From positions 21,393-85,392 of the forward strand of contig CAMUML010000010.1 of assembly GCA_947089855.1 (NCBI GenBank): a stretch of DNA of 64,000 nt, in the 5' to 3' direction. Shown one piece after another: positions 28,465-36,980 of this stretch (position 1 is its first letter; each line of letters begins with the position of its first letter). The translations under genes and the position numbers were made by a program. The notes beneath the pieces were generated by a model. It saw only the letters and a program-made list of their open reading frames with translations, was not told the DNA's origin and searched no databases. The DNA is from an uncultured Eubacterium sp. (GTDB lineage: Bacteria; Bacillota; Clostridia; Lachnospirales; Lachnospiraceae).

Positions 28465-29829
28465 ATGAAGCAGTTATTCTACGGCGGCACAGTGGTTAGC
28501 AAGGACGGCTGCAGGAAGGCCGATATTCTTACAGAAGGCGAAACGATTATTGAAATAGGGGAACACTTGCCCGCACAGGATGCAAAACGGATTGATGTAA
28601 CTGGGAAATACCTGTTTCCTGGATTTATAGACGGGCATACGCATATGGATCTGGATGTTTCCAATACGGTTACAGCGGATGGGTTTGATACTGGCACAAA
28701 AGCGGAATTGGCAGGCGGAACGACCTGTATTGTGGATTTTGCAACACAAAATAAAGGGGAAAGCCTGGATTTTGCCCTAAAGCACTGGCATCAAAAAGCA
28801 GATGGGAAAGCCAGCTGCGACTATGCATTTCATTTGGCATTATCGGATTGGAATGAAGCGGTCAGCAAAGAGCTGGCGGCAGTCGTTGAAAACGGCATCC
28901 ATTCTTTCAAATTGTATACGACATACGATGCAATGGTAGTAGATGACAAAGCCATTTACGAAATCTTTTCCCGTTTAAAACAGCTGGGCGGGATTGCAGG
29001 CGTCCACTGTGAAAACAAAGGCATTATTGATGCGCGCCTGGAAGAAGCCCTGAATAAAAAAGGAAACAGGCGCAGTGTGGCGGACTATCCAAAGACCCGC
29101 CCGGCGGCTGCAGAAGCAGAAGCGGTCAGCCGTATTTTAAAAATAGCCGCATGCGTAGATACGCCGGTTATTATCGTACATTTAAGCTCAAAAGAAGGAT
29201 GGGGCGAAGTAGCCAGGGCAAGGGCCAAGGGCCAGACGGTATATGTAGAAACCTGTCCGCAATACTTGTTGCTGGACGATAGCCGTTATGAGGAAGGCGG
29301 CAGCGAAGCCAGAAAGTATATGATCGCCCCGCCCCTGCGCAGCAGGCAGGATCAGGAAGTGCTGTGGAAAGCGCTTTCGGACGGGGGGATACAGACGGTA
29401 TGCACCGATCATTGCAGCTTTACAACCGCACAAAAAGAAATGGGCCGGGATGATTTTGCCAAAACGCCGTGCGGGATGCCTGGGGCGGAAGAACGGCCTG
29501 CCCTTATTTACCATTATGGGGTGAATGCAGGCAGGCTGACTTTGGAGCAGATGTGTGCTTGCCTGTCCGAAAACCCTGCAAAGCTTTACGGCCTCTATCC
29601 AAAAAAAGGCGTACTGGCGAAAGGGAGCGATGCAGATATTGTAGTGTGGGATCCGGAAGAATTATGGACGCTTACCAAAGAATCGCAGCAGTCTGCGGCA
29701 GACTACAACCCCTATGAAGGGGTACCGCTAAAAGGAAGGGCCGTGCAGGTATACCTAAGGGGCGGGCTTGCGGCAGACCACGGAAAAATCTGCAGCAGCT
29801 ATAGCGGCCGTTATATTACAGCCGGTTGA
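28465..29829 (+). CDS. hyuA: Dihydropyrimidinase / hydantoinase
   Basis: 454 residues. The metal motif GFIDGHTHMD (about 55-64), the lysine segment SFKLYTTYDAM that carries the carboxylated Lys, HCENKG, VHLSS and CTDHCSF are in the order expected for D-hydantoinase/dihydropyrimidinase. It opens a cyclic ureide to a ureido acid. Placed 57 bases after ygfK with GGGAGG upstream, it would open the reduced ring in the purine route. This is the last gene of the plus-strand operon before the convergent regulator. Confidence 0.93.
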   Translation: MKQLFYGGTVVSKDGCRKADILTEGETIIEIGEHLPAQDAKRIDVTGKYLFPGFIDGHTHMDLDVSNTVTADGFDTGTKAELAGGTTCIVDFATQNKGESLDFALKHWHQKADGKASCDYAFHLALSDWNEAVSKELAAVVENGIHSFKLYTTYDAMVVDDKAIYEIFSRLKQLGGIAGVHCENKGIIDARLEEALNKKGNRRSVADYPKTRPAAAEAEAVSRILKIAACVDTPVIIVHLSSKEGWGEVARARAKGQTVYVETCPQYLLLDDSRYEEGGSEARKYMIAPPLRSRQDQEVLWKALSDGGIQTVCTDHCSFTTAQKEMGRDDFAKTPCGMPGAEERPALIYHYGVNAGRLTLEQMCACLSENPAKLYGLYPKKGVLAKGSDADIVVWDPEELWTLTKESQQSAADYNPYEGVPLKGRAVQVYLRGGLAADHGKICSSYSGRYITAG

Positions 29830-29878
29830 TACAGGGCAGGCAAAGGGTAGTGGCGTAACGGCCATTACCCCTCATGGC

Positions 29879-30580
29879 CTAACTGGTCAGCTCGCTTAGA
29901 TACCGGTATATCGTTGCAGAGGAACAGCAGAATTGTTTGGCTACAAAAGAAATCGCCCCTTTTAACTGGAACAGCCCCTGTTTGTGCAGTTTTTCGATAA
30001 TTTCTTTTTTCTCCTGCTGGTTTAACCGGTCTATAGGGGTTGTAATGGATACTGTGGCATCGGCAAATATTTTCTGCATCAGTGACGGAATATCCATTGA
30101 AAAATTTTCGGTAATTGGTTCAGGCTGTGTAGGGGTTTTTGCCTCACCTGCAAGGGCGCCTTCCACAGCAGGGGCTGTAACAGCCTTTGCGAATTCCTCT
30201 GGATGGATAATGGAAAGCAGGTTTTGATGCAGATCCTCATAACGGCTGTCGTCAAAATTAATGCATAAAAGCCCTGCCGGTTTTCCCTGTGCATCCTTAA
30301 TAAACATTGTGGATGAGCGCAGGAGGTGCCCGTTTTCTGCAATCCCTTTATAATTACATAAATAGTCGTCGGTTTCATAAGCCTTGCCGGCCAACATTTT
30401 TAAAGAAGCATTGGTCAGCGGGCTTCCAAGGCCGCGGCCGCTGATGTGGCTATTGGCAATGGCAACGATTTCATTATGATCCGGGTGCAGGTCATGAAGG
30501 ACGATCTCATAATCCGGGCCGAGTGTTTTTCCTAGGAATTGGACAATTACGGTATATTGCTGAAGCATATCTGATGTCAT
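29879..30580 (-). CDS. Second YheO-like PAS/HTH regulator
   Basis: 233 residues, same architecture as the regulator at 21306-21956: a sensor domain with GPDYEIVLHDLHPDHNEIVAIANSHISGR split over conserved positions and LLRSSTMFIKDAQG, then a C-terminal helix-turn-helix FVAKQFCCSSATIYRYLSEL. AAAGGAAA precedes the start. It is divergent from ridA and convergent with hyuA, so it may control ridA and the molybdenum genes beyond. Two related regulators in one catabolic locus suggest different signals for the two halves. Confidence 0.85.
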   Translation of the reverse strand: MTSDMLQQYTVIVQFLGKTLGPDYEIVLHDLHPDHNEIVAIANSHISGRGLGSPLTNASLKMLAGKAYETDDYLCNYKGIAENGHLLRSSTMFIKDAQGKPAGLLCINFDDSRYEDLHQNLLSIIHPEEFAKAVTAPAVEGALAGEAKTPTQPEPITENFSMDIPSLMQKIFADATVSITTPIDRLNQQEKKEIIEKLHKQGLFQLKGAISFVAKQFCCSSATIYRYLSELTS

Positions 30581-30663
30581 AGCAGTTTCCTTTTCTTAGC
30601 GGTAATTAATAATGAAACGGTTGCAAAATATAAAATCCTGAATTATACTATTATCGCATGCGT

Positions 30664-30694
30664 TTTTGCAAATTTCAATACGAAAATTGCAAAA
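30664..30694. promoter_or_regulatory. Dyad operator candidate upstream of ridA
   Basis: TTTTGCAAATTT (30664-30675) and AAAATTGCAAAA (30683-30694) pair at 11 of 12 positions. The dyad lies between the divergent regulator and ridA, a natural site for autoregulation. Confidence 0.45.
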
Positions 30695-30756
30695 TTTTTA
30701 AGGCAGCAAAAATTTTTTTTAGTTTATTACATAAATGAAATCTAAGGAGGTCAAAA

Positions 30757-31140
30757 ATGAAAACAATTATAAGTACAACCAATGCACCGCAGGCAATCGG
30801 CCCATATTCCCAGGGCGTTGATACTGGAAATCTGGTATTCCTTTCCGGGCAGCTCCCGATCGTCCCATCGGAAGGGAAGATCGTAGCGTCCGATATTGAA
30901 GGGCAGACGAAGCAGTCACTGGAAAATATAAAGGCGATCTTAGAAGCAGATGGGTGCACAATGGACGATGTCTTAAAGACAACCGTTTATTTAAACGATA
31001 TAGCCGATTTTGCAAAAATGAACGAGGTGTATAAAGGGTTTTTTAAAGAAGGCAGCTATCCAGCCAGGTCTGCTTTCCAGGTAGCAGCGCTTCCACAGGG
31101 GGCATTGGTGGAAATCGAAGTAGTAGCTTTGAAAAAATAG
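30757..31140 (+). CDS. ridA: RidA family enamine/imine deaminase
   Basis: 127 residues, full length. NAPQAIGPYSQGV at the N-terminus, FLSGQLPI, the VYLNDIADFAKMN stretch and the late arginine in YPARSAFQVAALPQGALVEIE are the RidA/YjgF signature. It hydrolyses reactive 2-aminoacrylate, which PLP lyases such as YgeX release, so its presence beside ygeX makes metabolic sense. TAAGGAGG precedes the start by eight bases. Confidence 0.95.
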   Translation: MKTIISTTNAPQAIGPYSQGVDTGNLVFLSGQLPIVPSEGKIVASDIEGQTKQSLENIKAILEADGCTMDDVLKTTVYLNDIADFAKMNEVYKGFFKEGSYPARSAFQVAALPQGALVEIEVVALKK

Positions 31141-31159
31141 AGTATGTCGGAGTGTTCTT

Positions 31160-32092
31160 ATGCAGACAGGCGCAATCATTGCAGCTGCTGGAATCTCAAC
31201 CCGCATGATGCAGTTTAAGCAATGGATGAAAGTAGAAAACCGTGCAATGGCCGAGCGTGTGATCCAAAACTGCCAACGGGCAGGGATCAGTGATATTGCG
31301 GTGGTAACTGGCCACAGGTCGGCACAGCTGGAAAAAGAATTACATAGTTTTAATATAACATTCCTAAAAAATCATGCATACCAAACAACACGCATGTTTG
31401 AATCAGTGAAAATCGGACTGAAATATTTTCAAGGCCGCTGCAGCAGGGTATTATTTTGCCCGGTAGACATTCCATTTTTTATGGAAAAAACCGTAAAAGC
31501 ACTGTTGGCGCAGGATGGGGACGTAGTGCAGCCAGCCTATGGAGGAAAATCCGGACATCCGATCTTAATCTGTGCATCCCTGATCCCAGAAATTTTAGCT
31601 TATTCTGGGGAAGGGGGCCTGCGCGGGGCACTGGGCGCCATACCTGGGCTTAAGCGTGTACGGATTCCAGTGGACGATGAAGCGATATTAATGGATGTGA
31701 ATACAAGGGATGATTTTGAGCGCCTGGCTAGCCTGCACAATGCCGGATTAATACATCCGTCTGTCGAAGTGTCCCTGGAAAGCTATAAAATGCTGGTAAA
31801 TCAACAGACGGCGGCATTGTTGCGTGGGATTATCCATACCGGTTCTGTCAGGGAAGCCTGTATTGCGGCTGGGATTTCCTACAGTAAAGGCTGGGGCATT
31901 ATCCGTGACGCAGAGGATGGGCTTGGCAGCCAGATCGTAGAACGCCAGCCAGGCGGCAAAAATGGAGGGGCGGCTTCGGTGACGGAGCGCGGGCTTATTT
32001 TGCTGGAGGCGTTTGAAGAGTATGAAAAACGGGTGAAGCGGGCGGCGGAAGAAGGGTATAGGGAAATTTTTTTAAAGAGCGATTTGTTTTGA
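31160..32092 (+). CDS. MocA-like nucleotidyltransferase fused to a ModE-like HTH
   Basis: 310 residues. Residues about 1-190 are an NTP-transferase: the loop AIIAAAGISTRM lacks the usual extra Gly/Lys arrangement but keeps the family position; VLFCPVDIPF holds the metal aspartate and GHPILIC follows. Residues about 215-300 match a ModE-type winged helix: GSVREACIAAGISYSKGWGI, then GGKNGGAASVTERG. MocA attaches CMP to molybdopterin for xanthine-dehydrogenase-type enzymes; ModE domains regulate molybdate genes. The fusion would join cofactor finishing with control. The start has only a weak ribosome site and lies 19 bases after ridA. Confidence 0.85.
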   Translation: MQTGAIIAAAGISTRMMQFKQWMKVENRAMAERVIQNCQRAGISDIAVVTGHRSAQLEKELHSFNITFLKNHAYQTTRMFESVKIGLKYFQGRCSRVLFCPVDIPFFMEKTVKALLAQDGDVVQPAYGGKSGHPILICASLIPEILAYSGEGGLRGALGAIPGLKRVRIPVDDEAILMDVNTRDDFERLASLHNAGLIHPSVEVSLESYKMLVNQQTAALLRGIIHTGSVREACIAAGISYSKGWGIIRDAEDGLGSQIVERQPGGKNGGAASVTERGLILLEAFEEYEKRVKRAAEEGYREIFLKSDLF

Positions 32093-32309
32093 GATGCAAT
32101 TCGGTTTGGGGTAGGTGATTTTTGAGTGTTGAGCAAGCGTTATACGCTATAGGAGGGGGCTTGGACGCTGGCTGCGCGGGAGGTGGATGCAGCGTCCGGG
32201 AGTCCATAAAAAGCATGAAACAAGCGCCCGGGAGTCCCCAAAAAGCATTTGAATACATCCTGTTCAGAAGCTCCAATTACACCAAAGCACTACAGAAAGG
32301 GCAAACATT

Positions 32310-33329
32310 ATGAAATATATAAAAACACAAGAAGCAGCCGGCCATATCCTTTGCCACGATGTTACGCAGATCATTAAAGGGGTTTCGAAAGGAGCCAGGT
32401 TCCGTAAAGGGCATGTCATTACGGAGGAAGATATTCCGGTTTTGCTGCGTTTGGGGAAAGATCATATTTATATATGGGAAAATGATGAAACGATGCTCCA
32501 TGAAAATGACGCTGCCCAGATCCTGTATGAAATCTGTGCAAACAGCCATATGCGCCCATCGGAGGTCAAAGAGGGGAAGATCGAACTGATCGCAGAATGC
32601 GACGGGCTGTTGAAAATTGACAGCGCCCGGCTTGAGAAAGTGAATGCGCTTGGTGAAATGATGATTGCCAGCCGCCACGGGAATTTTCCGGTAAAGAAAG
32701 GGGATATACTTGCAGGTATGCGGGTGATCCCGCTTGTAATAGAAAAGGAAAAAATGCGGCGTGCCAGGCAGGTGGCTGGGGATACGCCGATCTTTGAGCT
32801 GAAGCCATTTTTGAAAATGTCGGCGGGGATTGTGACGACTGGAAACGAGGTCTATTATGGGAGGATTACAGATACGTTTACACCAGTGGTAGAAGATAAA
32901 CTTTCGGAATATGGCGTAGAAATTATGGGGCATGAGATGAGCGACGATAGCCCGCAGCATATTGCAGCGGCTATCCAAAGCCTGCTGCAAAAAGGTGCAG
33001 GTATGGTGGTTTGCACTGGTGGAATGAGTGTAGATCCAGATGATAAAACACCGGCGGCTATCCGCAGCGCGGCTGCGTCTGTAGTATCTTATGGCGCGCC
33101 TGTGCTGCCAGGGGCTATGTTTATGTTGGCGTATGATAAAAGCGGTATTCCAATTATGGGCCTGCCAGGCTGTGTGATGTATGCAAAGCGCACGGTTTTT
33201 GATTTGGTGCTTCCACGGATTATGGCTGGGGACCGGTTGGAAAAGGGGGATTTTGACTGTTGGGGGGAAGGAGGGCTGTGCCTGAACTGTCCAGTTTGTA
33301 CGTTTCCGAATTGTGGCTTTGGAAAGTAG
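32310..33329 (+). CDS. MoeA-like molybdopterin-binding protein
   Basis: 339 residues. The C-terminal two-thirds is a MoCF-type molybdopterin-binding domain, with VTTGNEV, VVCTGGMSVDPDD and IMGLPGCVMY; the N-terminal part differs from classical MoeA. It belongs to the molybdopterin-binding proteins found with selenium- or molybdenum-dependent hydroxylases and probably inserts molybdate or delivers the cofactor. It ends with an unusual cysteine-rich tail, CLNCPVCTFPNC, which could bind a metal. A 217-base gap upstream holds two near-copies of CCGGGAGTCC..AAAAAGCAT but no gene. Confidence 0.85.
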   Translation: MKYIKTQEAAGHILCHDVTQIIKGVSKGARFRKGHVITEEDIPVLLRLGKDHIYIWENDETMLHENDAAQILYEICANSHMRPSEVKEGKIELIAECDGLLKIDSARLEKVNALGEMMIASRHGNFPVKKGDILAGMRVIPLVIEKEKMRRARQVAGDTPIFELKPFLKMSAGIVTTGNEVYYGRITDTFTPVVEDKLSEYGVEIMGHEMSDDSPQHIAAAIQSLLQKGAGMVVCTGGMSVDPDDKTPAAIRSAAASVVSYGAPVLPGAMFMLAYDKSGIPIMGLPGCVMYAKRTVFDLVLPRIMAGDRLEKGDFDCWGEGGLCLNCPVCTFPNCGFGK

Positions 33330-33381
33330 CAAAACGGATGGCAGGTAAGCGGCTACATAATAAGGAAGGTGGTGCAGCATA

Positions 33382-34713
33382 ATGTGTGGTATGCGGGACT
33401 TTGATTTCTACCAGGCAGTTAAAAATTTAAACCCGGATGCAAAAAATATGGTGGCAACTTGTTTGGGCGGGGCATGCCAAGGTATGAAAGCGTTATTTTC
33501 AGATGGCAGGGGCATAGGGTGGCAGTCGCCGTTTCCTAGCGGCAAAGGGATAAGGTGGCAAAAGGGCCAGCTAGACGATGGAGCCGGATGGGAACCCCAA
33601 GTGCATAGGTTGCTGGGTGATGAAACCGGTTGGGAGCCAAGAATGCGGGGCTTGCCAGAGGATGGAACCAAATGTGGCTTCGATGCGCAGGAATTGCCGG
33701 ATGATGGAACCAAATGTGGCTTCGATGCGCAGGAATTGCCGGATGATGGAACCAAATGTGGCTTCGATGCGCAGGAATTGCCGGATGATGGAACTAAGCT
33801 TGGCCCTCATATACTTGGATGTGCTGGTGGGAAGGCTGTGCGGTTGGCCGAAGTGTCAAAAACCGGAATTTATGGATCGCAGATGGACACTGTTTTTTGT
33901 GAAATGCTGGCTGGGGAAGCTGAAATTGTAATCTGTGGGGGTGGCCATGTGTCGGTTCCGGTGATTCAGATCGGGAGGATGCTGGGGTGCCAGGTGACAG
34001 TGTTGGAAGACCGTGCGGAGTTTGCAGGGCATGCCAGGCAGGCTGGGGCTTCGGAAGTTATTTGCAGGCCTTTTGAACAGGGGCTGGAAACGATTGCGGG
34101 CGGCAAAAATGTGTATTTTATCATTGTTACGAGGGGGCACCGTTATGACCAGATTTGCCTGGAGCGCATTGCGAAAAAGGAGCATGCCTATATTGGCATG
34201 ATGGGAAGCAGGAAGCGGACAGCGGCTGTCAAGCAGGCGCTTATTGAAAATGGTGCAGATGCAGATGTAATCAACCGTGTTTATACGCCGATTGGTCTGG
34301 AGATCGGGGCCAGGACGCCGGAGGAAATTGCAGTTGCTGTTATGGCACAGCTGATCCAGGTTAAAAATAAAAATCCAGGCAGTGGATTCCCGCAAGGGAT
34401 GCTGGATGCTATTTTGGATGAAAAACGGGCGGCAGGGCGGAAAGTGTTGGCGACGATTATAAGCCGGACAGGTTCTGCGCCGCGTGAAGTTGGTACGAAA
34501 ATGCTGGTATTGGCGGATGGAAGCTGTATTGGCACAATTGGCGGCGGCTGTGCGGAAGCAAAAATCTTACAAAAAGCACAGCATTTGCTGGAAGATGGGG
34601 TGAAGAAGTTCCAATTATGCCAAGTGGATATGACCGGAAGGGAAGCAGAGGAAGAAGGCATGGTATGTGGTGGGGCCATTGAGGTAATGCTGGAAGTTCT
34701 TGGCATGGAGTAA
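33382..34713 (+). CDS. XdhC/CoxI-family maturation factor with tandem-repeat insert
   Basis: 443 residues. A Rossmann-type XdhC C-domain lies in the middle (ICGGGHVSVPVIQIGRMLG, then YIGMMGSRKR and GLEIGARTPEEIAVAVMAQLI, about 180-330) and an XdhC_CoxI domain comes after it (IISRTGSAPREVGTKMLV, GTIGGGCAEA, about 345-443), the reverse of the usual order. A short N-terminal stretch (FYQAVKNLNPDAKNMV) looks like the start of another CoxI-type domain interrupted by a 14-residue tandem repeat. XdhC-like factors sulfurate or load the molybdenum cofactor into xanthine dehydrogenase; the related YqeB group is tied to selenium-dependent hydroxylases. GGTGG near the start is a weak ribosome site. Confidence 0.8.
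   Translation: MCGMRDFDFYQAVKNLNPDAKNMVATCLGGACQGMKALFSDGRGIGWQSPFPSGKGIRWQKGQLDDGAGWEPQVHRLLGDETGWEPRMRGLPEDGTKCGFDAQELPDDGTKCGFDAQELPDDGTKCGFDAQELPDDGTKLGPHILGCAGGKAVRLAEVSKTGIYGSQMDTVFCEMLAGEAEIVICGGGHVSVPVIQIGRMLGCQVTVLEDRAEFAGHARQAGASEVICRPFEQGLETIAGGKNVYFIIVTRGHRYDQICLERIAKKEHAYIGMMGSRKRTAAVKQALIENGADADVINRVYTPIGLEIGARTPEEIAVAVMAQLIQVKNKNPGSGFPQGMLDAILDEKRAAGRKVLATIISRTGSAPREVGTKMLVLADGSCIGTIGGGCAEAKILQKAQHLLEDGVKKFQLCQVDMTGREAEEEGMVCGGAIEVMLEVLGME
33577..33800 (+). repeat. 42-bp tandem repeat inside the XdhC-like gene
   Basis: Units begin at 33577, 33619, 33661, 33703 and 33745, with a partial unit at 33787. The units at 33661, 33703 and 33745 look identical and code DGTKCGFDAQELPD; the two upstream are diverged (DGAGWEPQVHRLLG, DETGWEPRMRGLPE). 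Since 42 is divisible by three, copy-number change would keep the frame. Confidence 0.9.
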
Positions 34714-34762
34714 ATCGTTACTTTTCACACCCACGCCACGCACTCCGCTGCATGGCGTGGGC
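34714..34762. repeat. Hairpin related to the CCGTGAATAGTAAC repeat family
   Basis: GTTACTTTTCAC at 34714 differs in one base from the end of the 7147/14785 repeats and is followed by CCCACGCCA..TGGCGTGGG, a perfect 9-bp stem. No T-run follows, so it is not a clear terminator. It lies in the gap between the XdhC-like gene and moaA. Confidence 0.5.
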
Positions 34763-34869
34763 CAACAGATAAATTGCTTTTCGGCAGCTTTAAATGGACG
34801 GGGTTCTTTGCCCAGGTATGGGACTATGGAAATGAGTGTTTTATCGCTGGGAATGGGGCGGTAGGGGAT

Positions 34870-35898
34870 ATGGATGATAGATTTGGAAGGGGCATTGATT
34901 ATATGCGGATTTCGATTACAGACCGGTGTAATCTGAGATGCCGTTATTGTATGCCAGAAGGGATTTTGCCAGTTCCAAAGGCAGAAGTATTGTCTTTTGA
35001 AGAAATTGGGCGTATTTGTTGTGCTGCTGCAAAGGAAGGGGTACAAAAGATTAAAATTACAGGCGGCGAGCCGTTGGTACGCCAAGGCTGCGCGGGCCTG
35101 GTAGGAATGCTGAAAAAGATTTCGGGGATTAAGCAGGTTACTATGACGACCAATGGTATCCTTTTGCAGGAATGCCTGCCGCAGCTTTTGGAAAATGGGC
35201 TGGATATGGTAAACATCAGCTTGGATACACTGCAGCCGCACATATACCAGGCGGTTACCGGAACAGATGGGCTTTCCCAAGTGTTGGCAGGTATTCGGCA
35301 GGCAGTGGGGGCAGGATTGAAAACAAAAGTTAACTGCGTGCTCTTAAAAGGGGTCAATGATAAGGAATGGGGGGATTTGATACAGCTTACCGTGCAGATG
35401 CCTTTGGATGTGCGTTTTATAGAAATGATGCCGATTGGGCATGGGAAAGGTTATGAGCCTGTTTACAACGATGGGCTGTTGTACCAGATAAGGAAGCGGT
35501 GGCCTCAGCTGGAAAAAGATACAAGCATTCATGGAAATGGCCCGGCGGAATATTATAAAATACCAGGAGCAAAGGGCAGTATCGGGTTTATCAGTGCTAT
35601 GCATGGAAAATTCTGCGGCAGCTGCAACCGGCTGCGTCTGACGTCAACGGGGAAGCTAAAGCCATGCCTTTGTTTTGAAGACAGTATTGACTTAATGCCT
35701 ATCCTGCGTGGCCAGGAAGCTGGTATACCCCATCCGCCAGCCAAGACAAATCCGTTAGGCCCAGGAGGCCAGACGGCTCAGATGGAAGCGCTTTGTGCGG
35801 CTTTCCGCCAGGCTATCCAAAGGAAACCGCAAGGGCATTGTTTTGAAACGGCCGCACAAGTGACGGAAGCAAAACAGATGGTTCAAATCGGAGGTTAG
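34870..35898 (+). CDS. moaA: GTP 3',8-cyclase (molybdenum cofactor step 1)
   Basis: About 342 residues from ATG 34870, chosen because DYMRISITDRCNLRCRYC follows at the position normal for MoaA; an upstream in-frame start would add an unrelated 32 residues. The radical-SAM cysteines are C20, C24 and C27. The C-terminal cluster is CGSCNRLRLT with a downstream CLC. MoaA converts GTP to 3',8-cyclo-dehydro-GTP in the cytoplasm. Other pterin genes (moaC, moaE, moaD) are not in the window. The C-terminal part (about 285-342) is longer and Pro/Gln-rich compared with typical MoaA and lacks the final GG.. tail, so it may have been altered. Confidence 0.9.
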   Translation: MDDRFGRGIDYMRISITDRCNLRCRYCMPEGILPVPKAEVLSFEEIGRICCAAAKEGVQKIKITGGEPLVRQGCAGLVGMLKKISGIKQVTMTTNGILLQECLPQLLENGLDMVNISLDTLQPHIYQAVTGTDGLSQVLAGIRQAVGAGLKTKVNCVLLKGVNDKEWGDLIQLTVQMPLDVRFIEMMPIGHGKGYEPVYNDGLLYQIRKRWPQLEKDTSIHGNGPAEYYKIPGAKGSIGFISAMHGKFCGSCNRLRLTSTGKLKPCLCFEDSIDLMPILRGQEAGIPHPPAKTNPLGPGGQTAQMEALCAAFRQAIQRKPQGHCFETAAQVTEAKQMVQIGG

Positions 35899-35913
35899 CA
35901 AAGGAGAAACGTA

Positions 35914-36867
35914 TTGTTGGGAAAAATAATTGCGATATGTATCAGTGAGAAACGGGGTACACAAAAAAAAGAAACGGAAACTGCATGTTTAAAGCCTGGT
36001 TTTGGGATAGAAGGCGATGCGCATGCGGGAAACTGGCACCGCCAGGTAAGTATGCTGTCCGTTGAAAAAATAACGGATTTTCAAAAAGCAGGCGCCCAGG
36101 TGGCATTCGGGGCGTTTGGGGAAAACTTGGTGGTGGAAGGGTTTGACCTGCGCACCGTGCCTGTTGGGACAAGGTTCCGGATAGGGGAAGCTGTTTTGGA
36201 GCTGACGCAGATTGGAAAAGAGTGCCACAGCCATTGTGAGATTTACAAGGCGATGGGCGACTGCATTATGCCGCGGGAAGGCGTATTTACCAAAGTAGTC
36301 AAGGGAGGCAGTATCCATGTGGGGATGGAAGTAGAAATGCTGCCGCTGGAAGAGAACCGGCCGTTTTCGGCGGCTGTGATTACACTGAGCGATAAAGGCG
36401 CCGCAGGGCAGCGGGAAGACCGCAGCGGCCCGTTGGCAGCGGGTATATTGGCCAGGCATGGCTATGAAGTGGTGGCACAAATGATCCTTCCAGACGGCCG
36501 GGAAGCGTTGGAACGGCAGTTGTGCCAGCTTGCTGACCAGCGGCAGGTCAATGTAGTGTTTACAACGGGCGGAACGGGGTTTTCACAGCGGGATGTTACG
36601 CCAGAGGCCACAGAGGCTGTCTGCGACCGGATGGCAAACGGGGTTGCAGATGCGGTCCGCCAGTATTCCCTTACAATTACAGGACGTGCAATGTTAAGCC
36701 GTGCCGTTTCTGGGATCCGGAAAAAAACACTGATCGTAAACCTACCGGGAAGCCCGAAAGCGGTAAAGGAAAGTTTGGAATATGTGCTTCCGCACATTGG
36801 GCATGGGCTTGGGATTTTGCGGGGCACAGACGGGGAGTGCGGGCAGGATATAAAAAGATGCCAGTAG
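35914..36867 (+). CDS. MOSC domain fused to MogA/MoaB domain
   Basis: 317 residues. The first 145 form a MOSC domain (GIEGDAHAGNWHRQVSMLS, FGENLVVEG, IGKECHSHCEIY with the conserved cysteine); the rest is a MogA/MoaB molybdopterin adenylyltransferase-type domain (AVITLSDKGAAGQREDRSGP, FTTGGTGFSQRDVTPEA, LPGSPKAVKESL). MOSC domains carry sulfur for molybdenum cofactor; MogA activates molybdopterin for metal insertion. Start is TTG 35914, with AAAGGAG seven bases upstream; no ATG fits. It follows moaA by 15 bases. Confidence 0.9.
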   Translation: MLGKIIAICISEKRGTQKKETETACLKPGFGIEGDAHAGNWHRQVSMLSVEKITDFQKAGAQVAFGAFGENLVVEGFDLRTVPVGTRFRIGEAVLELTQIGKECHSHCEIYKAMGDCIMPREGVFTKVVKGGSIHVGMEVEMLPLEENRPFSAAVITLSDKGAAGQREDRSGPLAAGILARHGYEVVAQMILPDGREALERQLCQLADQRQVNVVFTTGGTGFSQRDVTPEATEAVCDRMANGVADAVRQYSLTITGRAMLSRAVSGIRKKTLIVNLPGSPKAVKESLEYVLPHIGHGLGILRGTDGECGQDIKRCQ

Positions 36868-36903
36868 AGTCAGTTAACATGTAGGAAACGGCAAGGCGAG
36901 GCA

Positions 36904-36979
36904 GGAAGGCCATTGACATAAAGTATCGGATAAAGGAAACGGGAAGGCCATTGATATAAAGTATAGGATAAAGGCGGGA
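36904..36979 (+). repeat. 38-bp direct repeat, two copies, upstream of modA
   Basis: GGAAGGCCATTGACATAAAG.. begins at 36904 and again at 36942, with few differences. The second copy supplies the purine-rich AAGGCGG before the modA start codon, so copy number would change leader length but not the ribosome site. Confidence 0.8.
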
Positions 36980-36980
36980 A

